A stretch of DNA of 64,000 nt from Pseudomonas sp. UBA1879. Lineage in GTDB: Bacteria > Pseudomonadota > Gammaproteobacteria > Pseudomonadales > Pseudomonadaceae. This document shows positions 6,872-15,607 of the stretch, one piece after another. The DNA lies in the NCBI RefSeq assembly GCF_002338065.1, contig NZ_DDHJ01000021.1, forward strand, positions 1 through 64,000, in the 5' to 3' direction. The position numbers and the translations under genes were made by a program. The notes beneath the pieces were generated by a model that saw only the letters and a list, made by a program, of their open reading frames with translations, ran no database searches and was not told where the DNA came from. Numbering within the stretch: position 1 is the stretch's first letter; each line of letters starts with the position of its first letter.

Positions 6872-8206
6872 ATGATCCGTATCCCGAAAGCCGAATACGC
6901 CCGCCGCCGCAAAGCCCTGATGGCGCAGATGGAGCCCAACAGCATCGCCATCCTTCCGGCAGCGGCTGTGGCCATTCGCAATCGTGATGTCGAACATGTC
7001 TATCGCCAGGACAGCGACTTTCAGTACCTGAGCGGCTTCCCCGAACCTGAAGCGGTGATCGTGCTGATCCCTGGGCGGGAATATGGCGAATACGTCCTGT
7101 TCTGCCGCGAGCGCAACGCCGAGCGTGAGCTGTGGGATGGCCTGCGTGCCGGGCAGGACGGGGCGGTTGCCGAGTATGGCGCTGACGACGCGTTCCCGAT
7201 CACCGACATCGACGACATTCTGCCGGGTCTGATCGAAGGGCGCGATCGGGTGTATTCGTCGATGGGCAGCAACCCTGAGTTCGATCGCCACGTGATGGAG
7301 TGGATCAACGTGATTCGCTCCAAGGCGCATCTCGGCGCGCAGCCGCCGAAAGAGTTCGTTGCGCTGGATCATCTGCTGCATGACATGCGCCTCTATAAAT
7401 CAGCAGCGGAAGTGAAGGTAATGCGCGAAGCGGCTCAAATCTCCGCCCACGCCCATGTTCGCGCCATGCAGGCCAGCCGTGCCGGGCTGTATGAGTTCAG
7501 CCTCGAAGCCGAGCTGGATTACGCGTTTCGCAAAGGCGGAGCGAAGATGCCGGCGTACGGCTCTATCGTCGCGTCTGGCCGCAACGCCTGCATTCTCCAC
7601 TACCAACAAAACGACGCTCCACTGAAAGACGGCGATCTGGTGTTGATCGACGCTGGTTGTGAAATCGACTGTTACGCCAGCGATATCACGCGCACGTTTC
7701 CGGTGAGCGGCCGATTTTCAGCCGAACAGAAAGCGATCTACGAGCTGGTGCTCAAATCCCAGGAAGCGGCGTTCGCGGCGATCAAACCGGGCAATCACTG
7801 GAATCAGGCCCATGAGGCTACGGTCCAGGTGATCACGGCGGGGCTCGTCGAGCTGGGCTTGCTGCAAGGCGAGGTCAGTGAACTGATCGCCAGTGAGGCG
7901 TACAAAGCTTTTTATATGCACCGCGCCGGGCACTGGTTGGGCATGGATGTGCACGACGTCGGTGAGTACAAAGTCGGCGGCGAATGGCGAGTGCTGGAAG
8001 TTGGCATGGCGCTGACCGTTGAGCCCGGTATCTACGTGTCGCCGGATAATCAAAGCGTCGCGAAGAAGTGGCGCGGGATTGGGGTACGAATCGAGGACGA
8101 TGTCGTGGTGACCAAAAAAGGCTGTGAAATTCTCACCGCAGGCGTGCCCAAGACTGTGGCCGATATCGAGGCCCTGATGGCCGTTGCGCGAACCGAAGCA
8201 CCATGA
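6872..8206 (+). CDS. pepP: Xaa-Pro aminopeptidase
   Basis: 444 residues from the ATG at 6872 (MIRIPKAEYARRR); the frame is open further upstream but that part lacks family similarity. PepP releases N-terminal residues preceding proline and is a two-metal (Mn) pita-bread enzyme. The metal ligands are all visible: LIDAGCEID (near residue 260), SDITRTFPV (near 270), HRAGHWLGMDVHD (350-362), VEPGIY (384-388) and RIEDDVVV (near 407). The N-terminal creatinase domain has RQDSDFQYLSGFPEPEA. It overlaps ubiH by four bases, which implies coupled translation. Confidence 0.93.
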   Translation: MIRIPKAEYARRRKALMAQMEPNSIAILPAAAVAIRNRDVEHVYRQDSDFQYLSGFPEPEAVIVLIPGREYGEYVLFCRERNAERELWDGLRAGQDGAVAEYGADDAFPITDIDDILPGLIEGRDRVYSSMGSNPEFDRHVMEWINVIRSKAHLGAQPPKEFVALDHLLHDMRLYKSAAEVKVMREAAQISAHAHVRAMQASRAGLYEFSLEAELDYAFRKGGAKMPAYGSIVASGRNACILHYQQNDAPLKDGDLVLIDAGCEIDCYASDITRTFPVSGRFSAEQKAIYELVLKSQEAAFAAIKPGNHWNQAHEATVQVITAGLVELGLLQGEVSELIASEAYKAFYMHRAGHWLGMDVHDVGEYKVGGEWRVLEVGMALTVEPGIYVSPDNQSVAKKWRGIGVRIEDDVVVTKKGCEILTAGVPKTVADIEALMAVARTEAP

Positions 8207-9390
8207 GCCGTTTCCATCTGGCCATCGTAGGCGGCGGGCTGGTCGGCGCCAGCCTTGCGCTGGCGTTGCAGGCGGGGGCCAAGGCGCGTGGATGGAAGAT
8301 CGTCCTGATCGAGCCGTTCGCGCCGGGCAATACCTATCAGCCCAGCTACGACGCGCGCTCCTCGGCACTGTCTTTCGGCGCGCGGCAGATCTACGAACGG
8401 CTCGGCCTGTGGCAGCAAATCAGCCGCCGCGCCGAGCCGATCCTGGAGATTCAGGTTTCCGACAAGGGCCGGTTTGGCGCGGCGCGGCTGTCGTCGATGC
8501 AGGAAGGCGTGCCGGCGCTGGGCTATGTGGTAGAAAACGCCTGGCTCGGCCAATGCCTTTGGCAAGGCCTGGACGCAGATGTCATCACTTGGCGAGTACC
8601 CGCTGAGGTGAAACAGATGCAGGCGTTGCCCGAGGGCTATCGCCTGACCCTGAACGACGAAACCCAACTGGACTGCGACCTGGCGATTCTCGCTGACGGT
8701 GGCCGGTCTGATTTGCGCGAACAACTCGGCATCGGCGTGCGCACGACGCCCTACGATCAGAGCGCGTTGATTGCCAACATCACGCCCGGCGAAGCCCACC
8801 GTGGTCAGGCGTTCGAGCGCTTTACCGACGAAGGCCCGATGGCGCTGTTGCCGCTGCCGGAGAACCGCTGTGCGCTGGTCTGGACCCGCAAACCTGAAGA
8901 AGTGAAACGGCTGATGGCACTGGACGACCGCAGCTTCCTGAGCGAACTGCAAGGCGTGTTCGGCTATCGACTGGGCGCGTTGAAACAGGTCGGCGTGCGC
9001 CACACGTACCCGCTGTCGTTGATCCAGGCCGAAGAGCAGGTGCGCTCGCATCTGGTGGTGTTGGGCAACGCGGCGCACAGCCTGCACCCGATTGCCGGTC
9101 AAGGTTTCAACTTGTCCTTGCGCGATGCGGCGTCGCTCGCTGAAGCCTTGCTCGCCAGCGATGCGGCGCCGGGTGATCTGGCAACCTTGCAGGCGTATCG
9201 CGACCGCCAGTACCTGGACCAAAAGCTGACCGTAGGCTTTTCCGATCAGGTCACCCGTCTGTTCAGCAATCAACAAGCGGCTATTACGGCCGGGCGCAAT
9301 ATCGGCTTGCTCGGCCTTGATTTGCTGCCCTCGGCCAAGAGCTGGTTCGCACGTCAGGCCATGGGGCTGGGGACTCAAGCCGATGTTTGA
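8203..9390 (+). CDS. ubiH: 2-octaprenyl-6-methoxyphenyl hydroxylase
   Basis: 395 residues. A flavin monooxygenase for a ring hydroxylation in ubiquinone synthesis, acting at the inner membrane with the other Ubi enzymes. The FAD dinucleotide motif GGGLVGASLAL is at residues 9-19, LADGGRSDLRE is the middle motif, and GNAAHSLHPIAGQGFNLSLR is the second FAD-binding motif. The start overlaps the pepP stop (ATGA). UbiH and UbiI are paralogues; assignment to UbiH follows the order pepP-ubiH-ubiI. Confidence 0.9.
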   Translation: MSRFHLAIVGGGLVGASLALALQAGAKARGWKIVLIEPFAPGNTYQPSYDARSSALSFGARQIYERLGLWQQISRRAEPILEIQVSDKGRFGAARLSSMQEGVPALGYVVENAWLGQCLWQGLDADVITWRVPAEVKQMQALPEGYRLTLNDETQLDCDLAILADGGRSDLREQLGIGVRTTPYDQSALIANITPGEAHRGQAFERFTDEGPMALLPLPENRCALVWTRKPEEVKRLMALDDRSFLSELQGVFGYRLGALKQVGVRHTYPLSLIQAEEQVRSHLVVLGNAAHSLHPIAGQGFNLSLRDAASLAEALLASDAAPGDLATLQAYRDRQYLDQKLTVGFSDQVTRLFSNQQAAITAGRNIGLLGLDLLPSAKSWFARQAMGLGTQADV

Positions 9391-9461
9391 CCCCTTCTTT
9401 CATTCGTGGCCGATGCCGCACTTCATTCCGTAGTCCAGCCACCAACGAGACGATTTAAAGC

Positions 9462-10682
9462 ATGGAAACGCGCGCAGATCTGCTGATTATCGGGGCCGGA
9501 ATGGTCGGTAGCGCCTTGGCGCTGGCGCTGAAAGACAGCGGGTTGAACATCCTGGTGGTCGACAGCGGCCCGTTGAGCGTCAAGCCGTTCGACGCCAGCG
9601 CGCCGTTCGAGCCGCGTGTCAGCGCGTTGTCTGCGGCAAGCCAACGTATCCTCGAGCGTCTGAATGTTTGGGAAGGCATAGTGGCCCGACGCGTCAGTCC
9701 CTATGGGGACATGCACGTCTGGGACGGCAGCGGCACAGGCAAGGTGCATTTTTCCGCATCCAGCGTGCACGCGCAGGTGTTGGGGCACATCGTTGAGAAC
9801 CGGGTGGTTCAGGATGCTCTCATCGAGCGTTTGCAGGACTCCGATATTGGTTTACTGGCGAATGCGCGTCTTGAGCAGATACGGCATTCCGGGGACGACT
9901 GGCTGTTGACCCTCTCGGACGGCCGCACCCTGCGTACGCCGCTGGTGGTGGCTGCAGACGGTGCCAACTCTACCGTGCGGCGGATGACCGGCATGGCAAC
10001 GCGGGAATGGGACTACATGCACCACGCCATCGTGACCAGCGTACGCACGGCAGAATCCCACCGCAGAACGGCCTGGCAACGCTTCACCGATCAAGGCCCT
10101 CTCGCATTTCTGCCGCTTGAACGTGACGGCGAGCATTGGTGCTCCATCGTCTGGTCGGTGACGCCCGAGGAGTCCGAGCGTTTGATGACGCTGGAAGACG
10201 AGGCGTTTTGCCGTGCGCTGGAAACGGCGTTCGAAGGCTGTCTGGGTCACGTCATTTCCGTCGATCCGCGTCTATGTGTCCCGTTGCGTCAACGCCATGC
10301 CAAGCGTTACGTGATGGACGGTCTGGCGCTGATCGGTGATGCCGCCCACACCATCCACCCGTTAGCGGGGCAGGGCGTGAATCTTGGCTTCCTCGATGCG
10401 GCGGTGCTGGCTGACGTGCTACGCAACGCGACGGAGCGTGGCGAGCGTCTGGCCGATCAGAAAGTGTTGAGCCGCTTCGAGCGCCGCCGCATGCCGCATA
10501 ACCTGGCGCTGATGGCGGCAATGGAAGGTTTCGAGCGGCTGTTCCAGGCCGATGCGCTGCCCGTGCGCTGGCTGCGCAATGCCGGTTTGAAGACGGTGGA
10601 TCAATCGGCTGAGGTCAAAGCGATGTTCGTGCGGCAGGCGCTGGGGCTGACCGGGGATTTGCCGGAACTGGCGAAGATCTGA
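9462..10682 (+). CDS. ubiI: FAD-dependent ubiquinone hydroxylase UbiI (VisC)
   Basis: 406 residues. A paralogue of the preceding ubiH with the FAD motif GAGMVGSALALAL (residues 11 onward), a VVAADGANSTVR motif and GDAAHTIHPLAGQGVNLG. UbiI performs C5 hydroxylation of the ubiquinone ring. It follows ubiH after 71 bases and so is probably in the same transcript. A perfect REP palindrome lies right after its stop and may act as a terminator. Confidence 0.88.
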   Translation: METRADLLIIGAGMVGSALALALKDSGLNILVVDSGPLSVKPFDASAPFEPRVSALSAASQRILERLNVWEGIVARRVSPYGDMHVWDGSGTGKVHFSASSVHAQVLGHIVENRVVQDALIERLQDSDIGLLANARLEQIRHSGDDWLLTLSDGRTLRTPLVVAADGANSTVRRMTGMATREWDYMHHAIVTSVRTAESHRRTAWQRFTDQGPLAFLPLERDGEHWCSIVWSVTPEESERLMTLEDEAFCRALETAFEGCLGHVISVDPRLCVPLRQRHAKRYVMDGLALIGDAAHTIHPLAGQGVNLGFLDAAVLADVLRNATERGERLADQKVLSRFERRRMPHNLALMAAMEGFERLFQADALPVRWLRNAGLKTVDQSAEVKAMFVRQALGLTGDLPELAKI

Positions 10683-10692
10683 ATTTCTCGCG

Positions 10693-10730
10693 ATCTCTGT
10701 AGGAGTGAGCTTGCTCACTCCTACAGAGAT
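10693..10730. repeat. REP-derived perfect 38-base palindrome
   Basis: Two 18-base arms (ATCTCTGTAGGAGTGAGC and its exact complement) separated by TT. It lies 11 bases after the ubiI stop and would form a very stable hairpin. This looks like a REP doublet collapsed to its minimum, and could end or stabilise the ubiI transcript. Confidence 0.75.
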
Positions 10731-10837
10731 TTGCTGCATGCTCCTGGGCTCTGCAACATCTCGTAACGGCTCCGCACAGATTTCGTTGATGAGATTCACT
10801 ACCATTTCGCCTCATTTTTTCAAGACGAGAGATCAGC

Positions 10838-11839
10838 ATGCAGGCGAGCAAGCGTCTTCTGGCTGCCCTGGCATTGACCGTGCTCGGCAGCACCGCCCAG
10901 GCCGCTGATGAAGTGGTGGTGTATTCCTCCCGTATCGACGAACTGATCAAGCCGGTTTTCGATGCCTACACTGCTAAAACCGGCGTGAAGGTCAAATTCA
11001 TTACCGATAAAGAAGCGCCGCTTATGCAGCGCATCAAGGCCGAAGGGCAAAACGCCACGGCTGATCTGCTCCTTACCGTTGATGCCGGTAACCTCTGGCA
11101 AGCCGAACAGATGGGCATTCTGCAGCCCTTTACCTCGCCAGTGATCGACGAAAACATCCCTGCGCAATACCGTTCTTCCAGCCATGCCTGGACAGGATTA
11201 AGCCTGCGTGCGAGGACCATCGCGTATTCGACCGACCGCGTGAAACCCGAAGAGCTGACCACCTACGAGGCATTGGCGGACAAGCAGTGGGAAGGCCGTC
11301 TCTGCCTGCGCACCGCGAAGAAAGTCTACAACCAGTCGCTGACCGCCACGCTGATCGAAACCCATGGCGCCGAGGCGTCCGAGAAGATCCTCAAAGGCTG
11401 GGTGAACAACCTGTCCACCGACGTGTTTTCCGATGACATCGCCGTACTCGAAGCGATCAACGCCGGGCAGTGCGACGTCGGCATCGTCAACACCTATTAC
11501 TACGGCCGTTTGCACAAGCAGAATCCGGATCTGGCGGTGCGCCTGTTCTGGCCCAACCAGACTGACCGTGGCGTACACGTCAACCTGTCGGGCATCGGCC
11601 TGACGCGATACGCGCCCCACCCTGAAGCTGCCAAGGCGCTGGTGGAATGGATGACCGGCGCTGATGCACAAGCGATCTTCTCTGGCACCAATCAGGAGTT
11701 TCCTGCCAATCCAAAGGTCGCGCCGTCTGAGGAAGTCGCGAGTTGGGGGACGTTCAAAGCCGATACCATTCCCGTCGAGATTGCCGGACGGCGCCAGGCC
11801 GAGGCGATTCGCATGATGGATCGGGTGGGTTGGAATTGA
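10838..11839 (+). CDS. Iron(III) ABC transporter periplasmic binding protein
   Basis: 333 residues. Signal peptide 1-22 (ending AQA) then VVVYSSRIDELIKPVFDAY, the usual start of the FbpA/FutA ferric-binding class. Later motifs include TADLLLTVDAGNLW and VNTYYYGRL, where a Tyr pair (YYY) typically coordinates ferric ion, and GVHVNLSGIGL. It should capture Fe(III) in the periplasm for the permease encoded next. A REP doublet separates the two genes. No convincing Fur box was found by eye in the 150 bases upstream. Confidence 0.88.
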   Translation: MQASKRLLAALALTVLGSTAQAADEVVVYSSRIDELIKPVFDAYTAKTGVKVKFITDKEAPLMQRIKAEGQNATADLLLTVDAGNLWQAEQMGILQPFTSPVIDENIPAQYRSSSHAWTGLSLRARTIAYSTDRVKPEELTTYEALADKQWEGRLCLRTAKKVYNQSLTATLIETHGAEASEKILKGWVNNLSTDVFSDDIAVLEAINAGQCDVGIVNTYYYGRLHKQNPDLAVRLFWPNQTDRGVHVNLSGIGLTRYAPHPEAAKALVEWMTGADAQAIFSGTNQEFPANPKVAPSEEVASWGTFKADTIPVEIAGRRQAEAIRMMDRVGWN

Positions 11840-11851
11840 GCGGCATGCCTA

Positions 11852-11986
11852 TGTAGGAGCGTGGCTTGTCCCGCGATCTGCCGGGAACCGGCAGCGAAAC
11901 CAAACGGCCTCGGTATGACTGATAAACCGAGATTGCAGATTTCACGACTGCTGCACAGTCGATCGCGGGACAACCCACGCTCCTAC
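11852..11986. repeat. REP doublet
   Basis: TGTAGGAGCGTGGCTTGTCCCG on the left and CGGGACAACCCACGCTCCTA on the right, in inverted orientation. It sits between the binding-protein gene and its permease gene, so it may lower distal expression relative to the binding protein. Confidence 0.75.
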
Positions 11987-12013
11987 CATTTTTTAGTCAA
12001 CTGAGAGATTTTT

Positions 12014-13630
12014 TTGGCCCATCCCGCCCAGCGCCGCTGGTACCTCCTTGTTTTCGCCATCGCTGCACTGGTCCTCCTGCCGCTGAGCGTGCTGCTGTTC
12101 TCTTGGCAGACCATCGATCACGAAATCTGGTCGCACCTGTGGGAAACCCAGATGCCACGTTTGCTGGGAAACACCCTTACCTTGGTGCTCGGAGTGGGCG
12201 TGGGTGTGACAATCCTGGGCGTGAGTCTGGCGTGGCTCACGGCCTTGTGTGAATTCCCCGGCCGTCGCTGGCTCGACTGGGCCTTGATGCTGCCGTTCGC
12301 TATCCCTGCTTATGTACTGGCCTTCGTGTTCGTCGGCCTGCTCGACTTCGCAGGCCCCGTACAAACGCTGATGCGCGAATGGTTCGGCACCGGCCTGCGC
12401 TTCCCTCGCGTGCGCTCCACGGGGGGCGTAATCGTCGTGCTGGTGCTGGTCTTTTATCCCTATGTCTACCTGCTGGCGCGCACGGCATTCCTCGCGCAAG
12501 GCAAAGGGCTGATGGAGGCGGCGCGGATTCTCGGACAGTCGCCTTGGCAGGCGTTCTGGCGAGTCGCGTTGCCGATGGCGCGGCCCGCTGTTGGCGCGGG
12601 TGTCGCGTTGGCGCTGATGGAGACGCTGGCGGACTTCGGTGCTGTTTCTGTCTTCAATTTCGATACGTTCACTACGGCCATCTACAAGACTTGGTATGGC
12701 TTCTTCAGCCTGTCGAGCGCGGCACAGCTGGCGAGCCTGTTGCTGTTGGCTGTGATGCTGGTGCTGTACGGCGAGCATCGCGCGCGGGGTGCCAGTCGCG
12801 CCAGTAATGAACGGCCTCGGGCGAAAGCGCTGTATCACTTGCACGGTATCAAGGCGGCTGCTGCGACCGCGTGGTGTGGGGTGGTGTTCGCCTGTGCGTT
12901 CGTGGTGCCGCTGTTGCAGTTGGTGGTCTGGGTCTGGCAACGGGGGCGCTTCGATCTGGACGAGCGCTACACCGGACTGATCCTGCACACGCTTTATCTG
13001 GGTGGCATTGCGGCGCTGGTGACCGTCAGCGTAGCGATGCTGCTGGCGTTCGCCCGTCGCATGGCGCCGACCCGGGCGATCCGTTCGGGCGTCAGTCTGG
13101 CCAACATCGGCTACGCGCTGCCAGGGTCTGTGCTGGCTGTATCGATCATGCTGGCGTTCAGTTACCTGGACCGCGAGCTGGTGGTGCCGCTGTCCGGTTG
13201 GCTCGGCGGCGCAGGCAAGACTTTGTTGCTTGGCAGCCTGGCGGCGCTGGTGTTGGCGTATCTTGTGCGTTTCATCGCCGTGGCCTACGGCCCGCTCGAG
13301 AACAGTCTGTCGCGGGTTCGGCCGTCACTTCCTGAAGCAGCGCGCAGTCTGGGCGTCAGTGGGCCACGTTTGTTTTTCAAGATTTATCTGCCGCTGCTGA
13401 TTCCCGGCACGTTGAGCGCTGCGTTGCTGGTGTTTGTCGACGTCCTCAAGGAAATGCCCGCGACGCTGCTGATGCGCCCGTTTGGCTGGGATACGCTGGC
13501 GGTGCGCATCTTCGAAATGACCAGTGAAGGCGAGTGGGCACGTGCAGCGTTACCGGCGCTGACATTGGTTGTTGTCGGTTTGCTACCAGTGATTGGCCTG
13601 ATCAGACGTTCGGCCAGACCGATCGGCTAG
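12014..13630 (+). CDS. Iron(III) ABC transporter permease (fused two-domain)
   Basis: 538 residues, about 12 hydrophobic segments in two similar halves, as in FbpB/SfuB permeases. Each half carries an EAA loop for ATPase contact: EAARILGQSPWQAFWRVALP near residue 166 and EAARSLGVSGPRLFFKIYLP near residue 439. No ATG fits the N-terminus; the TTG at 12014 is preceded by GAGAGA and is taken as start. It works with the upstream binding protein. No ATP-binding subunit gene follows, so the ATPase must be encoded elsewhere. Confidence 0.88.
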   Translation: MAHPAQRRWYLLVFAIAALVLLPLSVLLFSWQTIDHEIWSHLWETQMPRLLGNTLTLVLGVGVGVTILGVSLAWLTALCEFPGRRWLDWALMLPFAIPAYVLAFVFVGLLDFAGPVQTLMREWFGTGLRFPRVRSTGGVIVVLVLVFYPYVYLLARTAFLAQGKGLMEAARILGQSPWQAFWRVALPMARPAVGAGVALALMETLADFGAVSVFNFDTFTTAIYKTWYGFFSLSSAAQLASLLLLAVMLVLYGEHRARGASRASNERPRAKALYHLHGIKAAAATAWCGVVFACAFVVPLLQLVVWVWQRGRFDLDERYTGLILHTLYLGGIAALVTVSVAMLLAFARRMAPTRAIRSGVSLANIGYALPGSVLAVSIMLAFSYLDRELVVPLSGWLGGAGKTLLLGSLAALVLAYLVRFIAVAYGPLENSLSRVRPSLPEAARSLGVSGPRLFFKIYLPLLIPGTLSAALLVFVDVLKEMPATLLMRPFGWDTLAVRIFEMTSEGEWARAALPALTLVVVGLLPVIGLIRRSARPIG

Positions 13631-13691
13631 GTGCGGGGTCACGACCTTGCGGCTACAATGCGCCGCAATCGACACGGTCTGTCAGACAATT

Positions 13692-13739
13692 CCGCAAATT
13701 CGCAAGCGCTTCAGACCCCAAGTTACGGGGGATTTGCGG
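13692..13739. promoter_or_regulatory. Hairpin in the gcvT upstream region
   Basis: CCGCAAAT at 13692-13699 is exactly complementary to ATTTGCGG at 13732-13739. It may form a leader hairpin upstream of the larger inverted repeat. Its role is unknown. Confidence 0.35.
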
Positions 13740-13764
13740 TTGTTGTGACTCACTGTGTCTTCGC

Positions 13765-13946
13765 CCCCAGGGGGATGTGAGAACGTATCGAGCGAAGGCA
13801 ATACAAGGCAAAAACAGGCGAAAAACGGCCGGGGTCGCGTTCGACTCTGGCTTTTCTAAACGAGCATTTTCCGCCTGTTTTTTACGCAGCAGTGTGCGAG
13901 TAACGCCGAAGGTGCCCAGCCCGCAGTAGTTCTTACATCCCCTTGG
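13765..13946 (+). repeat. Nested inverted repeat upstream of gcvT (MITE-like or RNA leader)
   Basis: The outer arms are 13765-13782 (CCAGGGGGATGTGAGAAC) and 13929-13946 (GTTCTTACATCCCCTTGG). 16 of 18 positions are Watson-Crick pairs and the other two become G-U pairs in RNA. The inner arms are 13810-13824 and 13868-13882, built around AAAACAGGCG and CGCCTGTTTT. The right outer arm ends four bases before the gcvT AAGGAG ribosome-binding site, so folding could affect translation. It could be a dispersed miniature element or a cis-regulatory leader. The canonical glycine-riboswitch core is not recognisable. Confidence 0.55.
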
Positions 13947-13963
13947 CCCGGAAGGAGACATCC

Positions 13964-15046
13964 ATGGGAAAGCGCACACCGCTCTTCGACCTGCACCTCG
14001 CCCTAGGCGCGAAGCTGGTCGATTTTGGTGGTTGGGATATGCCGTTGCACTACGGATCACAGGTCGAAGAGCACCATCAGGTGCGCCGTGACTGCGGGAT
14101 TTTCGACGTGTCGCACATGCACGTCATTGACGTCAGTGGCGGTCAGGCCAAGCCCTGGCTCCAGCACCTGCTGGCCAACGACGTTGGCCGATTGAAGGAA
14201 GTCGGCAGCGCGCTCTACAGCGCCATGCTCGACGCCCAAGGCGGGATCGTCGATGACATGATCGTCTACCTCACCCATGCGGGTTATCGACTGGTGGTCA
14301 ACGCTGCCACCGGCGCCAAAGACCTGGCCTGGATGAACGCTCATCTTTCCGGTTTCGATGTGCACCTGACACACCGTTCCGAGTTGGCCATGCTTGCCAT
14401 CCAAGGGCCCCGTGCCCGGCAGAAGATCGCCGAGCTCGTCACTCAAATCCGCACCGAGCTGATCCATACCCTGCGGCCGTTCGAAGGTCAGCAGGAAGGT
14501 GACTGGTTCATAGCACGTACCGGCTACACCGGTGAGGACGGTCTGGAAATCATCCTGCCTAGCGAGCAGGCGTGTAGCTTCTTCAATGACATGGTCGGCG
14601 CTGGTATTTCGCCTATCGGCCTTGGGGCTCGCGACACACTGCGTCTGGAAGCGGGCATGAACCTGTACGGCCAGGAAATCGATGAACAGGTATCACCGTT
14701 GATCTCTAACATGGCCTGGACAGTTGCATGGACCCCCGAGGACCGTGATTTCATCGGTCGCGCTGCTCTTGAAGCCGAACGTGCGCAAGGCGCCGCCTCC
14801 AAGCTTGTAGGACTGGTCCTTGAGGAGCGCGGCGTTTTGCGCGCGCATCAAGTCGTCCGAATAGCGGAAGTTGGCGAAGGAGAGATCACCAGTGGTAGTT
14901 TCTCTCCTACGCTAAGCAAGTCGATTGCCCTGGCCCGCGTTCCATGCGCGACGGCTGACCGAGCCGAAGTGGAAATTCGCGGCAAGTGGTACCCGGTTCG
15001 CGTGGTTCAGCCGACTTTCGTGCGCCATGGAAAGACATTGGTTTGA
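13964..15046 (+). CDS. gcvT: Glycine cleavage system T protein (aminomethyltransferase)
   Basis: 360 residues from the ATG at 13964 (MGKRTPLFDLHLALGAK), preceded by GAAGGAG. GcvT transfers the methylene group from the lipoyl arm of GcvH to tetrahydrofolate and releases ammonia. Family marks: VDFGGWDMPLHYGSQ, CGIFDVSHMHVIDVSG, AILGI-type LAIQGPRARQK, RTGYTGEDGLEI and LGARDTLRLEAGMNLYG. gcvH follows after 68 bases; gcvP, which often follows, is not in the window. Confidence 0.93.
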   Translation: MGKRTPLFDLHLALGAKLVDFGGWDMPLHYGSQVEEHHQVRRDCGIFDVSHMHVIDVSGGQAKPWLQHLLANDVGRLKEVGSALYSAMLDAQGGIVDDMIVYLTHAGYRLVVNAATGAKDLAWMNAHLSGFDVHLTHRSELAMLAIQGPRARQKIAELVTQIRTELIHTLRPFEGQQEGDWFIARTGYTGEDGLEIILPSEQACSFFNDMVGAGISPIGLGARDTLRLEAGMNLYGQEIDEQVSPLISNMAWTVAWTPEDRDFIGRAALEAERAQGAASKLVGLVLEERGVLRAHQVVRIAEVGEGEITSGSFSPTLSKSIALARVPCATADRAEVEIRGKWYPVRVVQPTFVRHGKTLV

Positions 15047-15114
15047 ACCTGATTTCGAGAACACTCCCTTGGCGGGTTTTCCGCTGACCTGATGATGTAG
15101 AGAGGACAAAAATT

Positions 15115-15498
15115 ATGAGTAACGTACCCGCCGAACTGCGTTTTGCTGAAAGCCATGAGTGGGCCAAGCAAGAAGGTGATCTGATCGTCGTCGGTATTTC
15201 CGACCATGCGCAGGAAGCGCTGGGTGACGTGGTGTTCGTCGAGCTGCCGGAAATCGGCAAGGTCTTCGCCGCTGGTGACGCTGCGGGCGTGGTGGAGTCT
15301 GTGAAGGCTGCTTCCGACATTTACTCCCCGGTTGCCGGTGAAGTGGTCGAAGTGAATGAAGCGCTGGGTGATGCACCAGAGTCGCTGAACTCCGACTCTT
15401 ATGGCGCCTGGATCTTCAAGGTCAAGCCGAGCGACGCTAAAGGCGACCTGGCCAAATTGCTGGATGCGGCGGGTTACAAGGCCGCCATCGGCGAGTAA
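15115..15498 (+). CDS. gcvH: Glycine cleavage system H protein
   Basis: 127 residues, the normal length. GcvH carries the lipoyl arm that shuttles the aminomethyl group between the P, T and L proteins. The lipoylated lysine is K64 within VVESVKAASDIYSP. The N-terminal RFAESHEWAK and the GDVVFVELPEIGK stretch are typical. It follows gcvT with AGAGAGGAC upstream as ribosome-binding site. A REP doublet sits just after the stop. Confidence 0.95.
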   Translation: MSNVPAELRFAESHEWAKQEGDLIVVGISDHAQEALGDVVFVELPEIGKVFAAGDAAGVVESVKAASDIYSPVAGEVVEVNEALGDAPESLNSDSYGAWIFKVKPSDAKGDLAKLLDAAGYKAAIGE

Positions 15499-15512
15499 GC
15501 CGCCGGTGGAAT

Positions 15513-15607
15513 ACGTGTAAGAGCGCGCTTGCTCACGACGGCGGTGTTTCAGCAACGAATCGTTTTCTGACTCACGGCCATCGCTGGCAAGCGCGCTTCT
15601 ACACGTC
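15513..15607. repeat. REP doublet
   Basis: ACGTGTAAGAGCGCGCTT on the left and AAGCGCGCTTCTACACGT on the right, nearly perfect inverted arms, between convergent gcvH and the DUF2388 gene. Confidence 0.75.

Noticed and set aside
8050..9378. 442-codon open frame on the minus strand
   Set aside because: Antisense to ubiH; a GC-rich shadow frame with no recognisable domain and low-complexity Gln/Arg/Ala composition.
10760..10837. Fur box before the iron-binding protein gene
   Set aside because: GATGAGATTCACTA looks weakly palindromic but does not match the GATAATGATAATCATTATC pattern well enough.
13631..13963. Glycine riboswitch before gcvT
   Set aside because: GCCGAAGGTGCC and AGGCAAAAACAGG resemble fragments of the aptamer core, but they are in the wrong order and the rest of the core is missing.
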